Shown: in pieces, positions 35,037 through 44,072 of the stretch
Numbering within the stretch: position 1 is the stretch's first letter
Layout of the letters: each line of letters begins with the position of its first letter
Assembly: GCA_001313365.1 (NCBI GenBank)
Contig: BBFS01000001.1
Coordinates: 124,001 to 188,000, forward strand
Direction: 5' to 3'
DNA: 64,000 nucleotides
Origin: Paenarthrobacter nitroguajacolicus JCM 14115
Lineage (GTDB): Bacteria > Actinomycetota > Actinomycetes > Actinomycetales > Micrococcaceae
Program-made: the position numbers and the translations under genes
The notes under the pieces: model-generated
The model's database searches: none
The model's input: the letters and a program-made list of their open reading frames with translations, nothing else
Told to the model about the DNA's origin: nothing

Positions 35037-36143
35037 CGTGCAACCTGGAGAGAGACTTCATTCCCGGCGACGATTGTTGATTGACCGTCAGTGCTGAGGC
35101 TTTGCGTGACGGCTTCGAGAACGGACAAGACACGGAGCCCGGATTCGCCGCTGGTCCGTGGCATGGTCCGGTTGCGGATGGAGGAGGCAAGTTCGCACAC
35201 CACCTGGCCAAGGGGTTCGCGTTCCTGCAATGCCGGAGACCAAGTATCGCCCAAGCGGTAGGAGATGGCGGAGGTCCGTTTGTCAGCTGCAGATCTGGCT
35301 GATGCTCCAGGCTGACCCCACGGTCGTACACGCTGAGGCGCTGCTGGGGGGGATTGAGGTCGTCCCACACCAGGGTCCTCTTTGACCCTCCGATGATCAT
35401 TTGCCGGATCTTTGTTGGGCTGAGCCAGTTCACGTGGATATGGACCATGGCATCGTTGGGCAGGCCGAAAGTGAGGTGTCCGACGCAGTCCCTGCCGGTT
35501 CCCAGGGGATCCGCGCCGTGAGCGGAGATTTCCGTGGGATGCAAGCCACCCGGCAGGACGAAGTCCAGGATGGAAAGGTCGTGGGGCGCCAGGTCCCAGA
35601 AAACGTTGACGTCCGGTTGGACGAGTCCAAGATTGATGCGGACGGAATCAACATACAAAATGTCGCCCAGGGCACCGCTGGCTACCAGTTCCTGGATCTT
35701 GAGGACCGCTGGTGTGAAGCAGTAGGTGTGGTCTGCCATGAGGACCAATCCCCCTGGCCTTCGCTTCCTCCACCATCTCCAGGCCCTTCGCACGGCTGTC
35801 AGCCAACGGCTTCTCCACCAGGACATGTTTGCCGGCGCGCAGGGCTGTCATCACCACTCCGTGGTGGGTATGCGCCGGCGTAGCTACTGCAACGGCGTCC
35901 AGGTTGTACGTGTCAAGCAGTTCGTCCAAGGATTCGACGACGGCCACTCCGCCACCGTCTCGGCGAGCCTTAGCCCTCGTTCGACGTCGAGGTCGCAGAT
36001 GGCAACGAGATCCCAGTCAGGGCTGGCTTTGAGGTTCCGGGCAAGATTGGGCCCAGTATCCTGCCCCCCACTACCGCAATGCGGAGCCTGGGCAGTGGGC
36101 CGTGGCCGTTGAGTTGTCCTGATGGAATCGTTCGTATGCTCAT
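35033..36143 (-). CDS. Gfo/Idh/MocA family NAD(P)-dependent sugar oxidoreductase
   Basis: It starts MSIRTIPSGQL with LRIAVVGGRILGPNLARNL (Rossmann glycine motif), then DWDLVAICDLDVERGLRLAE and LDAVAVATPAHTHHGVVMTA. HVLVEKPLADSRAKGLEMVE carries the EKP motif. The C-terminal alpha/beta domain includes WDLAPHDLSILDFVLP, with the HD of the DxxxHD motif. Such enzymes oxidise a UDP-sugar hydroxyl (as in WlbA) ahead of a DegT aminotransferase. Frame breaks near 36065, 35945, 35750 and 35230. Its stop overlaps the epimerase GTG by 4 bp. It heads the tightly coupled operon after the sugar-phosphate transferase. Confidence 0.85.
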
Positions 36144-36200
36144 TTCCCACTCTGCTTCTGTGTTGACAGCGCGATTCGCTTGGTTTGTTGCAGTTATTGG

Positions 36201-37895
36201 CTAATAGGCCCCCCCGGAAGGTTGAATCATTGCCCTGAACGTCCGCCACATGATCATCAGGTCTCCAGCTATGGACCAGTTCTCCACGTAGTAGAGGTCC
36301 AGCCTCACGGCCTCGTCCCATGGAAGGTCCGACCGCCCATTGATTTGCCATAGGCCCGTGATACCGGGCTTGATGAGCAGCCGACGATGCGTATGGCGTT
36401 CGTATCCGCTGACTTCACGGGCCAACGGCGGCCGCGGTCCCACCAGGCTCATGTTGCCCACAAGAACATTCCAGAACTGTGGCAATTCATCGAGGGAGTA
36501 CTTACGCATCCAACGCCCGCACCTGGTAACACGGGGATCGCCGCGGATCTTGAACAGGACACCGGCGCCCTCATCCTGGGTGCTAAGTTCCTCCAGGCGG
36601 GATTCGGCGTCCACCACCATGGAACGGAACTTCAGCATGTGGAAAGTAGTGCCCCTCCTGCCGACCCGTTCCTGCCGAAAAAGTACAGGCCCGGGGGGCT
36701 GTCCTGGTGAACTATGGCTGCCAGGAGCAGCAGGATCGGTGAGAGGACCAGCAATGCCGACGCCGAGACCGTAATGTCCATCAAACGCTTGAGTGTGTGC
36801 TTGCCCCCGGAGTAGTGCGGGATGTCCACGTGCATCAGGGGGGGAAGTCCCTCGACCGGCCGCCAGTGGATCCGCGGACCGGCCACGTTCGTTAGGGCGG
36901 CCGCGAGGACAAGTTCCGCGGAATTTTCCTCCAGCCGCCACCCGAGCTCCTGGATGAACTGGTTTCCACCGGGCACGGGGGGGCCGGCCACAATCACCGC
37001 GTTGGCGCCTGTTTGCCGGACAGTGTGGGCGATCCCGTAGATCGAAGAAAGAACAGGGACACGGAGGTGGTCCACCTTCAGGACCGCACCCCGCCGGGCG
37101 CCTGGAAGGCAGGCTCCGAGGATGTCGTACGCGGTGCCGGACTTTCGGTTGATCTGCTTGATGACATACCGAACGTCTTGCGGCTCACCTACAACGATCG
37201 CCCGGGAGAGGCAGCGGCCGCGGGACTTTTCGTGGCTCAGCCACCGGCGGAAGCTCCACCTGCTGCCGGTGAGCGCCACCAGGCCAAGCGGCAGGGAGAC
37301 GAGTACGAATGAGCTGACAGCATCAAGCCGGAAAACCACGGCAACGATGCCCAGGAAACCAAAGACACGAAAACTTGCCGACAGGACGCGCTTGTACTCC
37401 TCGGGACCTACGCCCAGGACTTTCGGATCGCGGGTGCGGTAGACCTCCAACGAACCCAACCAAACCAGTCCAAGAATCAGTGCCATCACCAGATGGCGTG
37501 TGTAGGCAGGACTCTCCGCAGCCAGGGTCAGGCCTTCGGTGTTCAGAACGAAACCGGCGAAAACAGCGGCAGCAACGAGGGCCATGTCCGTCATGCGAAG
37601 GCTGTTGGTCAGTGAATGCGCCCAGTCGGTCCTGCCCCGGCGGGGGGGAACGTGATCCGAGGGGGGGTCCTGCGGGTGACTGGCGGCACGAAGTCCAGGG
37701 TGACCTCGGAGCTCGGTGCCGCCAGTCCCGCCTTCTCAGTCCGTTGTGCAGCAACGGACTTGTCAATCCAGGGAGACACCGGCGGATTGACGTCGGCGAT
37801 GGCAGTTTTTGCGGGAAAGACTGAACCCGCCAAGCACGGTCCGCACCCGTGGGTGCCGCTACCTTGCCCGTACGCAAGACTGGAACTTTCACCAT
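36201..37895 (-). CDS. Polyprenyl glycosylphosphotransferase (initiating undecaprenyl-phosphate sugar-1-phosphate transferase)
   Basis: The enzyme starts repeat-unit assembly by moving a sugar-1-phosphate to undecaprenyl phosphate. A disordered N-terminus is followed by four or five membrane segments (MALVAAAVFAGFVLN, HLVMALILGLVWLGSLEVYR). A CoA-binding-like domain comes next (SRAIVVGEPQDVRYVIKQIN). The catalytic C-terminus has KRLMDITVSASALLVLSPIL, FRQERVGRRGTTFHMLKFRS, KYSLDELPQFWNVLVGNMSL, VGPRPPL and LLIKPGITGLWQINGRSD. Frame breaks near 37790, 37645 and 36690. About 560 residues. It is the first gene of the minus-strand block, and its promoter should lie in 37896-38120. Confidence 0.9.
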
Positions 37896-38124
37896 GTCAG
37901 CCTTCTTTGCAGACCTGCCATTGCCTACTTATCAGTGAAGCGGCGGCGGTCAGGAGGCGCACCAGTAGTCGGTACTCAAGTTTGCGCAGGTTTACCCATT
38001 GCACCTACGTGCGAGTACCTAGCAGGCGACGGCGGCACTACGTGCTTTCGTGGCGCGCAGGAGGGCAAAAACCGCGGAAATCCGGTCTGGAACCAGCACA
38101 AAAGCTGCCGGAAGGGAGCACAAA
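37896..38124. promoter_or_regulatory. Upstream region of the polysaccharide operon
   Basis: About 230 non-coding bases lie upstream of the sugar-phosphate transferase start. The promoter of the long minus-strand polysaccharide block is expected here from gene order. No convincing hexamer pair or operator repeat was found by eye. Confidence 0.3.
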
Positions 38125-38156
38125 AAACCGGCCACCCCCCCAAGGTGGCCGGTTCG
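38125..38156 (-). terminator. Rho-independent terminator after the small acidic protein gene
   Basis: Inverted repeat AACCGGCCACC / GGTGGCCGGTT with a short loop, followed on the minus strand by TTTTTTG. It lies 10 bp past the stop of the acidic protein gene. The C7 run at its left arm edge is probably lengthened. Confidence 0.75.
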
Positions 38157-38165
38157 TTAGGTCAG

Positions 38166-38424
38166 TTAGTCCTCTACGATTTCCATGTCTTCGTCCAGGA
38201 CGTCCTCGTCTTCTTCATCTTCGTCGTCGAAGACTTGGAGCGGAGTAACCTCGGAGTACGCCTCGTACAGCGCATCTTCATAAACTTCGAAGGCATCGGC
38301 GACGGCGAAAAATGCCGCTTCGACATTGGGGGTCACCTTCGCCCCTGCGCGCTGATGCGGCGGCCAGATGTTCTTCCAGGGCGGCGGTCAGTGATTGAAG
38401 CGCGACACGCGGATCGATGCTCAT
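38166..38424 (-). CDS. Small conserved acidic protein
   Basis: The ATG at 38424 starts MSIDPRVALQSLTAALEEHL, then AAASARRGEGDP. One extra G near 38330 breaks the frame; after correction it continues NVEAAFFAVADAFEVYEDAL, YEAYSEVTPLQVF and a highly acidic tail (DDEDEEDEDVLDEDMEIVED). Length is 86 residues. The N-terminal half looks helical. No function is known to me. The gene is divergent from the DUF5703 gene with about 40 bp between them and ends at its own hairpin terminator, so it is probably transcribed alone. Confidence 0.72.
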
Positions 38425-38463
38425 GACTTCACGTTAGCCGGAAAAGGACGAAAATGGAGAGGG

Positions 38464-38697
38464 ATGAGAGAACAATTTCCGGGCAGCTCCGTTGAGCGCC
38501 AACGAGACTACGCACGTCAGTACGAATACCTCGTACTGACGGTGGGACCTGACGATTCACTGCCGGAAGCCCGACGCCGACTCGCCGAGCATTCCGAATA
38601 CGGCAAGTGGGAACTCGAGCGCAGCGTGCTCTACCTCGGAGGCGGGCGCCGCTTCTGGTTGCGCCGCAAAGTCTATTCCGTGCAGCGAACCGTCTGA
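38464..38697 (+). CDS. DUF5703 family protein
   Basis: An intact 77-codon frame: MREQFPGSSVERQRDYARQY, EYLVLTVGPDDSLPEARRRL, HSEYGKWELERSVLYLGGGR and RFWLRRKVYSVQRTV. A short alpha/beta protein with strongly conserved aromatic and charged residues. The ATG at 38464 follows GGAGAGGG within 10 nt; the open frame extends farther upstream but has no better start. The family is common in actinobacteria and I know of no assigned role. It is convergent with the acyl-CoA dehydrogenase gene. Confidence 0.75.
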   Translation: MREQFPGSSVERQRDYARQYEYLVLTVGPDDSLPEARRRLAEHSEYGKWELERSVLYLGGGRRFWLRRKVYSVQRTV

Positions 38698-38723
38698 ACA
38701 CAGCGGCATCACGCATCCAGGTT

Positions 38724-39895
38724 TTACCGCTGGTCCTCCAACGGACCCAACCATGCGTTCGCCACAGTGTTATGGGCGGATTCATCGTTGGAAGGATGGA
38801 AGATGCCTGCCAGGACGTCCCGGTACAGCCGCTCCATCTCAGACCCACGGAAGTAGCTGGATCCTCCCGTGACACGGATCGCCAAGTCCACTACGTGGCG
38901 TGCGTTCTCCGTTGCCTGGACTTTAGTCCCACAAGTTTGGGGGGGAACCATTGGGCTCCGTGGTCCACCAGGTTGTCCACATCGCGGGCCAGGGAAGAGA
39001 TTTGAGGTGCGATTGCGTCCATGGCCAGGGCAGCGTCTGCCACCTTCCAACGGATATCCGGGTCCTGGGCGTAGCTCCGGCCACCGTGTTTGGCTGAAAC
39101 CCTTCGCTTGACGTTCGCTACGCCAAGGGTGAATGCACGCTCGGCAACGCCCGTGTACACAGCGGCGAGCAACGTCTCGAAGCACGCGAAGATCGCGAAG
39201 ATCAACAGGTCCTTGTTGGGTCCCACGGGGAGCTTGCGGAAGATCCGTTCTGCCGGAATCACAGCTCCGTGCAGGAGGGTGGTGTTGGACGCACTGGCAC
39301 GCATACCCAGGGTGTCCCAGTCGCTCAGGGTTTCGTGGCCCGGCTCGTCGCGGCGGAGAAAGCCAAAGACGAGTTCCCCCTCACCGTCCCTGGCGTCGGC
39401 ATCCTTGCCGAATGTTCCCAGCCGGGTCCAGCCGCGGGAGAGGCTGGTGAAGATTTTCCGGCCAGTGAACCGGTAGCTCCCGTCAGGCAGCGGCTCGGCA
39501 ACCGTGCCGGAATCGAACAACATGGAATCATTGCCGGCCTCGGAAATGCCGAAAGCAAAGACCTCACCCTGCCCCGCCTCCTTCAACACGAAATCCAAGG
39601 ATCTGTCCCCACGGGCCGTCAGGACCTGCGCGACGCCGGTCCACACCAAGTGCATATTCACCGCCAGCGCTGTGGCCGGGGGGGCAGCCGTGGCGAGACG
39701 TTGCTGCAACGCAGCCACCGATTCGAGCCCGAGCCCGAAACCGCCGTCGGCCTCCGGCGCGAACAGCTTCAGGTAACCGGCGGCTGCCAGGTCCTCCAGG
39801 TCCTCGTGGAAGAACTGGTTGTTCTGGTCGTAACCTGCGGCGCGGCCACGCAGCCGTTCAAGCAGTTCGTCGGGCAGAATTTCTTCGGGAGTCAT
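38724..39895 (-). CDS. Acyl-CoA dehydrogenase family flavoprotein
   Basis: The ATG at 39895 starts MTPEEILPDELLERLRGRAA, followed by HEDLEDLAAAGYLKLFAPEA and DGGFG. The FAD/substrate region has VFAFGISEAGNDSMLFDSGT and GSYRFTGRKIFTSLSRGWTR, then LSDWDTLGMRASASNTTLLH. The C-terminal helical domain ends RVTGGSSYFRGSEMERLYRD, VLAGIFHPSNDESAHNT and VANAWLGPLEDQR. One frame break near 38940. The ending (SYFRGSEMERLYRDV) resembles the branch of the family that includes flavin-dependent monooxygenases (DszC-like), so oxidation of an acyl-CoA is likely but not certain. About 390 residues. Confidence 0.85.
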
Positions 39896-39936
39896 GATGG
39901 TCTTTCGAGTGCTTGCCTTAGTAGTTGCTGAACCCT

Positions 39937-41255
39937 TTAGTAATTGCTGAGCAGGGTGTTCAGGACCGTGCGCCGAACTGGAGGGACTCGGCCGGCACGC
40001 GCTCATCGACGCCGTGGAACATCCCTGTGAAGTCGAGTTCGTCGGGCAGCATCAACGGAGCGAAACCGTATCCGGTGATGCCGATCTTGCTCAACGACTT
40101 ATTGTCGGTGCCCCCGGAAAGCGTATAAGGGAGGACCTTGGCGCCCGGGTCCTCGGAGTGCAGGGCATCGATCATGGAGTCCACCAGGTTCCCTGCAAAA
40201 GGAACCTCCAAGGAAACATCCTTGTTGACGTAGCTGATCTCAATGCCGTCCCCGGCGAGTTCCTTAATGGTCTCGAACACCAGTTCCTGCTGCCCCGGAA
40301 GTGTTCGGCAGTCAACGAACGCCTCGGCCGACTCGGGAATGACGTTGTGCTTGTAGCCGGAGCGCAGGAACGTGGGGGGGTTGGAAGTGTTCTGCAGTGT
40401 GGCACCGACGAACCGGGCCACAGTACCAAGTTCCTTGAGGAGGATGTCCGGGTTGTCGGCGTCGAACTCGACTCCCGTCAATTCGGTGACGCCGTCCAGG
40501 AACTGTCGCGTGGTTGGCGTCAGTTCGACAGGCCACTTGTGTTCGCCGATCCTGGTCACAGCGGCGGCAAGCCGCGTAACGGCGTTGTCAGTATTGATCT
40601 GGGAACCGTGGCCTGCCCGGCCGTGCGCTACCAGCCGCAACCAGGACAATCCCTTCTCGGCAGTCTGCAGCAAGTAGGTCCGTTGTCCGCCAATTGTGGC
40701 GGAGAACCCGCCGACTTCCGAGATCGCCTCAGTGGCGCCGTCGAAAAGTTCACGTCGGTGCTCGACGGCGTACCTGGCACCGTAGGTGCCGCCCGCCTCC
40801 TCATCTGCGAAGAAAGCGAAGATGATGTCGCGTTTTGGCTTCCGGCCCGTCCTGGCAAAGTTACGCATGACTGAAAGAATCATGGCGTCCATGTCCTTCA
40901 TGTCCACGGCGCCGCGGCCCCCAGACCAGGCCATCTTTCAGTTCGCCGCTGAACGGGTCCACACTCCATTGGTCCTTGAGAGCGGGGGGGACAACATCCA
41001 AGTGCCCATGTACTACCAGGCGTCGGCCGAGGGGGGGTCTTCGCCGGTCATGCGGGTTACCACGTTGGCGCGGCCCGGGGGGGCGGACTCGAAGATCTCG
41101 GCCTCAAGTCCGACTTCGGTGATCAGCCCGGCCGTGTACTCTGCTGCCGCGCGCTCCCCCGGGCCCGAGTCGTCTCCAAAGTTGGAGGAGTCGATGCGGA
41201 TGAGCTCCTGGCAGATCCGGACAACTTCGTCTTCGGGGGGGCGGATGACAGACAT
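39937..41255 (-). CDS. M20/M28 family zinc dipeptidase
   Basis: It starts MSVIRPPEDEVVRICQELIR, then IDSSNFGD, ERAAAEYTAGLITEVGLEAE and, after breaks near 41020 and 40925, GVDPFSGELKDG followed by WGRGAVDMKDMDAM (metal-site Asp). IFAFFADEEAGGTYGARYAV contains the Glu-Glu catalytic/metal pair, the lid domain has VAHGRAGHGSQINTDNAVTR, and HGVDERVP supplies the last metal ligand. One missing G near 39960 hides the true end ARVLNTLLSNY. About 435 residues. A peptidase of the M20 dipeptidase/deacylase group; the substrate is unknown. Confidence 0.87.
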
Positions 41256-41524
41256 GGAAACTCTCCTTGCGTGGCTGGGCTGCAGGTTCCGGAGACGCGC
41301 GCTGTGGTTTTCCCAGCGTTTCCGTCCCGTGTCCGCTCAGCTACCCACCAGTGGCGGGAGACGTCCGGAATGCGGATAAGCGCACGCACCGGGGGGGCGA
41401 CATCGGATGTTCCCGGACCAGGGCCGATTTTTCAGCCACCTGAAACCGTGTTAGAGTTTTTCTCGCTGCTTCGGAGGAAAGTGAAGCACCGCAAGGTGCA
41501 AAATGGACCATCTGAACACCACCT
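41256..41524. promoter_or_regulatory. Intergenic region upstream of tRNA-Leu
   Basis: About 270 bp between the peptidase start and the tRNA. A sigma-70-like pair is visible: TTTTCA (41429-41434), a 17-bp spacer and TAGAGT (41452-41457), pointing to the tRNA. The rest shows no open frame or repeat that I can interpret. Confidence 0.4.
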
Positions 41525-41610
41525 GCGCGGGTGGCGGAATGGCAGACGCGCTAGCTTGAGGTGCTAGTCCTCGAAAGGGGGTGGGGGTTCAAGTCCCCCC
41601 CCTCCGCGCA
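41525..41610 (+). tRNA. tRNA-Leu (anticodon GAG)
   Basis: The 5' acceptor strand GCGCGGG pairs with TCCGCGC before the discriminator A at 41610. The anticodon arm is CTAGC-TTGAGGT-GCTAG, giving anticodon GAG. A long variable arm fits a class II leucine tRNA, and the T-arm has GGGGG-TTCAAGT. The 3' T-stem strand shows eight C where five are required by both the T-stem and the acceptor stem, so three C are surplus. No CCA is encoded. A terminator follows within 10 bp. Confidence 0.93.
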
Positions 41611-41615
41611 CAATC

Positions 41616-41657
41616 ACAAGGCCTGAAATCCACGGATTTCGGGCCTTGTTTTGTTTC
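41616..41657 (+). terminator. Rho-independent terminator of tRNA-Leu
   Basis: Arms ACAAGGCCTGAAATC and GATTTCGGGCCTTGT form a 15-bp stem (one G-T wobble) followed by TTTGTTT. It lies 5 bp after the tRNA 3' end. Confidence 0.85.
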
Positions 41658-41727
41658 TCCTGAACTACCTTGGCAAGAACAGCATGCGAGCTTAGTCACA
41701 ACTGTTTCCTTACTTGTCGTTAACGAA

Positions 41728-41767
41728 GAAATGGCGGCAGTCACCTTCAGGTGGCTGCCGCCATTTC
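41728..41767 (-). terminator. Hairpin terminator downstream of the MaoC gene
   Basis: An 18-bp inverted repeat (left arm 41728-41745, right arm 41750-41767, loop TTCA, one G-T wobble) lies 14 bp past the MaoC stop. On the minus strand it is followed by a T-rich stretch. It may also stop readthrough from the tRNA side. Confidence 0.8.
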
Positions 41768-41780
41768 CCGTTGCGGCAGC

Positions 41781-42709
41781 TTATGCCAGAGCAACAACAC
41801 TTCCGGCAAAGTGCCGCCTGCCGCTGCGGGGGATTCCACGCAACGTAGTCCGAGCGCTCCCAGCTTCCCGAATCCGCTTGCACCGTGGTGATGTCCAAGG
41901 CAACACGCGCTGGAAGGAACACAGGGGCTTCGAAGGCAACGTCCCAGGTAAAGGAATCCGACTTCACGGCCCCCGACGTCGGCAAGTGCACGCGAGGCCA
42001 GATACATTCCGTGCGCGATTGATCCCCCCCGCAGTCCCAAGCTTTGGCCGAAAGGACGCTCAAGTGGATCGGATTGAAATCGCCCGACACGGTAGCGTAG
42101 CTCCTTCCGGTATCCAGGCCGAGTTGCCACAGCGCAGTGGGATCAGGCGGCGAAAAGTCGCCGGCAGATGCGCCATTCGGGCTGCCTGGCTTGTCGATAC
42201 CCGGCAGGAAGACACCTTTGGCTAAGTACGTGGACACGCCGCGCCACAATATGTCACCGCTGGAACCGGAACGGACCTCGGCCACTACATCCAGCTGGGT
42301 TCCGGCCCTGTGGCCGGCAAGGTTCTCCGCCCAGGAGCGGATGTCCAGTTGCTCGGAGAACTGGATGGGTGCCAGTTGTTCGATACGGTTCTTCAGATGA
42401 ATCATGCCAAGAAGCGGCAGCGGAAAGTCTTCACGGTTCATGACGCTCATTGATACGGGAAAAGCCAAAGCATGAACGTAGCCGGCAGGGAGGGTGTCGC
42501 TGGCGGTCTCACCCACCAAATGTTGGTAGGCGGTCAGATTTTCGACGTCGGCCCGCACCCCCCTGACTCGTGGCTGACCGCAGGAAGCCGCTTCTTCCCG
42601 GAGGATGTTCCCAGAACCCGACGGCGGGCTGCTGCGGTAGCGGCGTTGACATACAACTTGGAGAGCGACGGAAGCTCGCCAAGGACAACCGGCTGGGGGG
42701 GATGTTCAT
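41781..42709 (-). CDS. MaoC family (R)-enoyl-CoA hydratase/dehydratase
   Basis: A hot-dog-fold protein of about 305 residues. The start ATG at 42709 overlaps the FabG stop by 4 bp. Segments in order: QPVVLGELPSLSKLYVNAAT, YQHLVGETASDTLPAGYVHA, MIHLKNRIEQLAPIQFSEQL and SYATVSGDFNPIHLSVLSAK, whose Asp and His form the MaoC catalytic motif. VKSDSFTWDVAFEAPVFLPA and a tail HFAGSVVALA follow. The frame breaks near 42690, 42555, 41990 and 41835. It has an N-terminal half without the motif, as in two-domain MaoC proteins. It probably hydrates enoyl-CoA made by the neighbouring oxidase or dehydrogenase. Confidence 0.83.
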
Positions 42710-44060
42710 GCTCCCACCAGTTGTTGCCCGCACACGCGCAGTACCTCACCGGAGATTCCACCGGCAGCATCGCTGGAAAGGAAAGCGATGGCCTCTGCCA
42801 CATCCTGGGGGCTGGCCGCCCTGCTTGAGGGAGTTGAGCCTGCGAGCCGCCTCGCGGATCGCGAAGGGCATCTTGGCCGTCATCTCAGTTTCGATGAAAC
42901 CAGGAGCTACCGCGTTGATGGTCCCACCGAAAGGTTCCATCAGGCAGCCGTGGATCTCACCATGCCTATGACACCACCCTTGGATGCGCCGTAGTTGGTC
43001 TGGCCCCTGTTTCCGGCAATGCCACTTGTGGATGCGACTGACACAATGCGCGGCGATTCTTTGAAATGCTCCGACGCCAGAAGTGCCTCGTTGATTCTCA
43101 GCTGGGCCGCGATGTTGACAGCAATGACTGATTGCCAGCGGCCCTCGTCCATGTTGGCAAGCAGTCGATCACGGGTAATCCCTGCGTTGTGCACCACGAT
43201 GTCGAGCCGGCCGTGGCGTTCCACGGCATGTTCGATGATGCGGTGTCCGGCGTCATCCCTGCTGATATCAAGCTGCAGGGCCGTCCCGCGTACCTCGTTG
43301 GCTACAGCTGCCAGGTGGTCCCCTGCAGCCGGGATGTCCACAGCCACGATCTTGGCCCCGTCGCGGTGCAGGGTACGGGCGATGGCTGCACCGATCCCCC
43401 CGCGCTGCGCCGGTAACAACTGCTACTTTTCCGGCGAGGGGGGGCTTGTCGGCGTCGTTCGGCAAGCTGCCTGACGTTGAGCGGACGGTCAGGAACTGTC
43501 CATCCACATAAGCGGAGCGGCCCGAGAGGAAGAACCTCAGGGCCCCCCCAGTGCCGAAGGGCTGGTGGTCGCGAGCTGGCCATCCAGGAGAATGCCGTTG
43601 GCCGTGGCCCCCCCGCGCGTAGTTCCTTGGCGAGAGACCGCAGGAATCCATCAATGCCCTGCCGCGCAGCAGCAGACGCCGGAGTCGGGGCTGACTGCGA
43701 AGTCCGCGACATGGTGATGACACGGCCGTTGGGCGAGAGGTCCCGCAGGGATGCGCCAGCGGTAAGGACTGATTTTCTCAGGTCCCCGGGGGGGTGCTGG
43801 ACTGCATCAAGTACCAGGATGATTCCCCCCAAGTTTCTCCTTGGGCAGCGCGTTGCGGCGGACGTCCAAACCCCAACCAAGCAGGGTGGTGGCAATATCA
43901 TCTGCCCCTGCACTGTCGCCACTGACCAAGACCGGGCCCGTGATGAGCGGTGCGCCGGGTTGGTGGCGTCGAAGCACCACGGCTGGGGGGGCAGGCCCAG
44001 CTTCTTGGCTACGTCCTTCCCCAGTCCCTGACTTACCAGCTGTGTGTACCTGTCTGTCAT
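42706..44060 (-). CDS. 3-oxoacyl-ACP/CoA reductase, FabG4-like high-molecular-weight type
   Basis: About 450 residues, longer than ordinary FabG. The N-terminal 190 residues ([50 protein letters not shown]) form the extra flavodoxin-like domain known from mycobacterial FabG4. The SDR domain has [34 protein letters not shown] and [20 protein letters not shown], then GASKGG (Ser, Tyr and Lys of the catalytic set) and [20 protein letters not shown]. Frame breaks near 43990, 43840, 43620, 43550, 43405, 42945 and 42825. It lies 12 bp after the thiolase gene and overlaps maoC by 4 bp. Confidence 0.87.
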
Positions 44061-44072
44061 CGCACTCCCCCC

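Noticed and set aside
36201..37895. Fusion of a transporter and a transferase
   Set aside because: The membrane segments, CoA-binding-like domain and catalytic tail are the normal layout of polyprenyl glycosylphosphotransferases.
38724..39931. Plus-strand open frame of about 220 codons opposite the acyl-CoA dehydrogenase
   Set aside because: No family features; the minus-strand protein explains the region fully.
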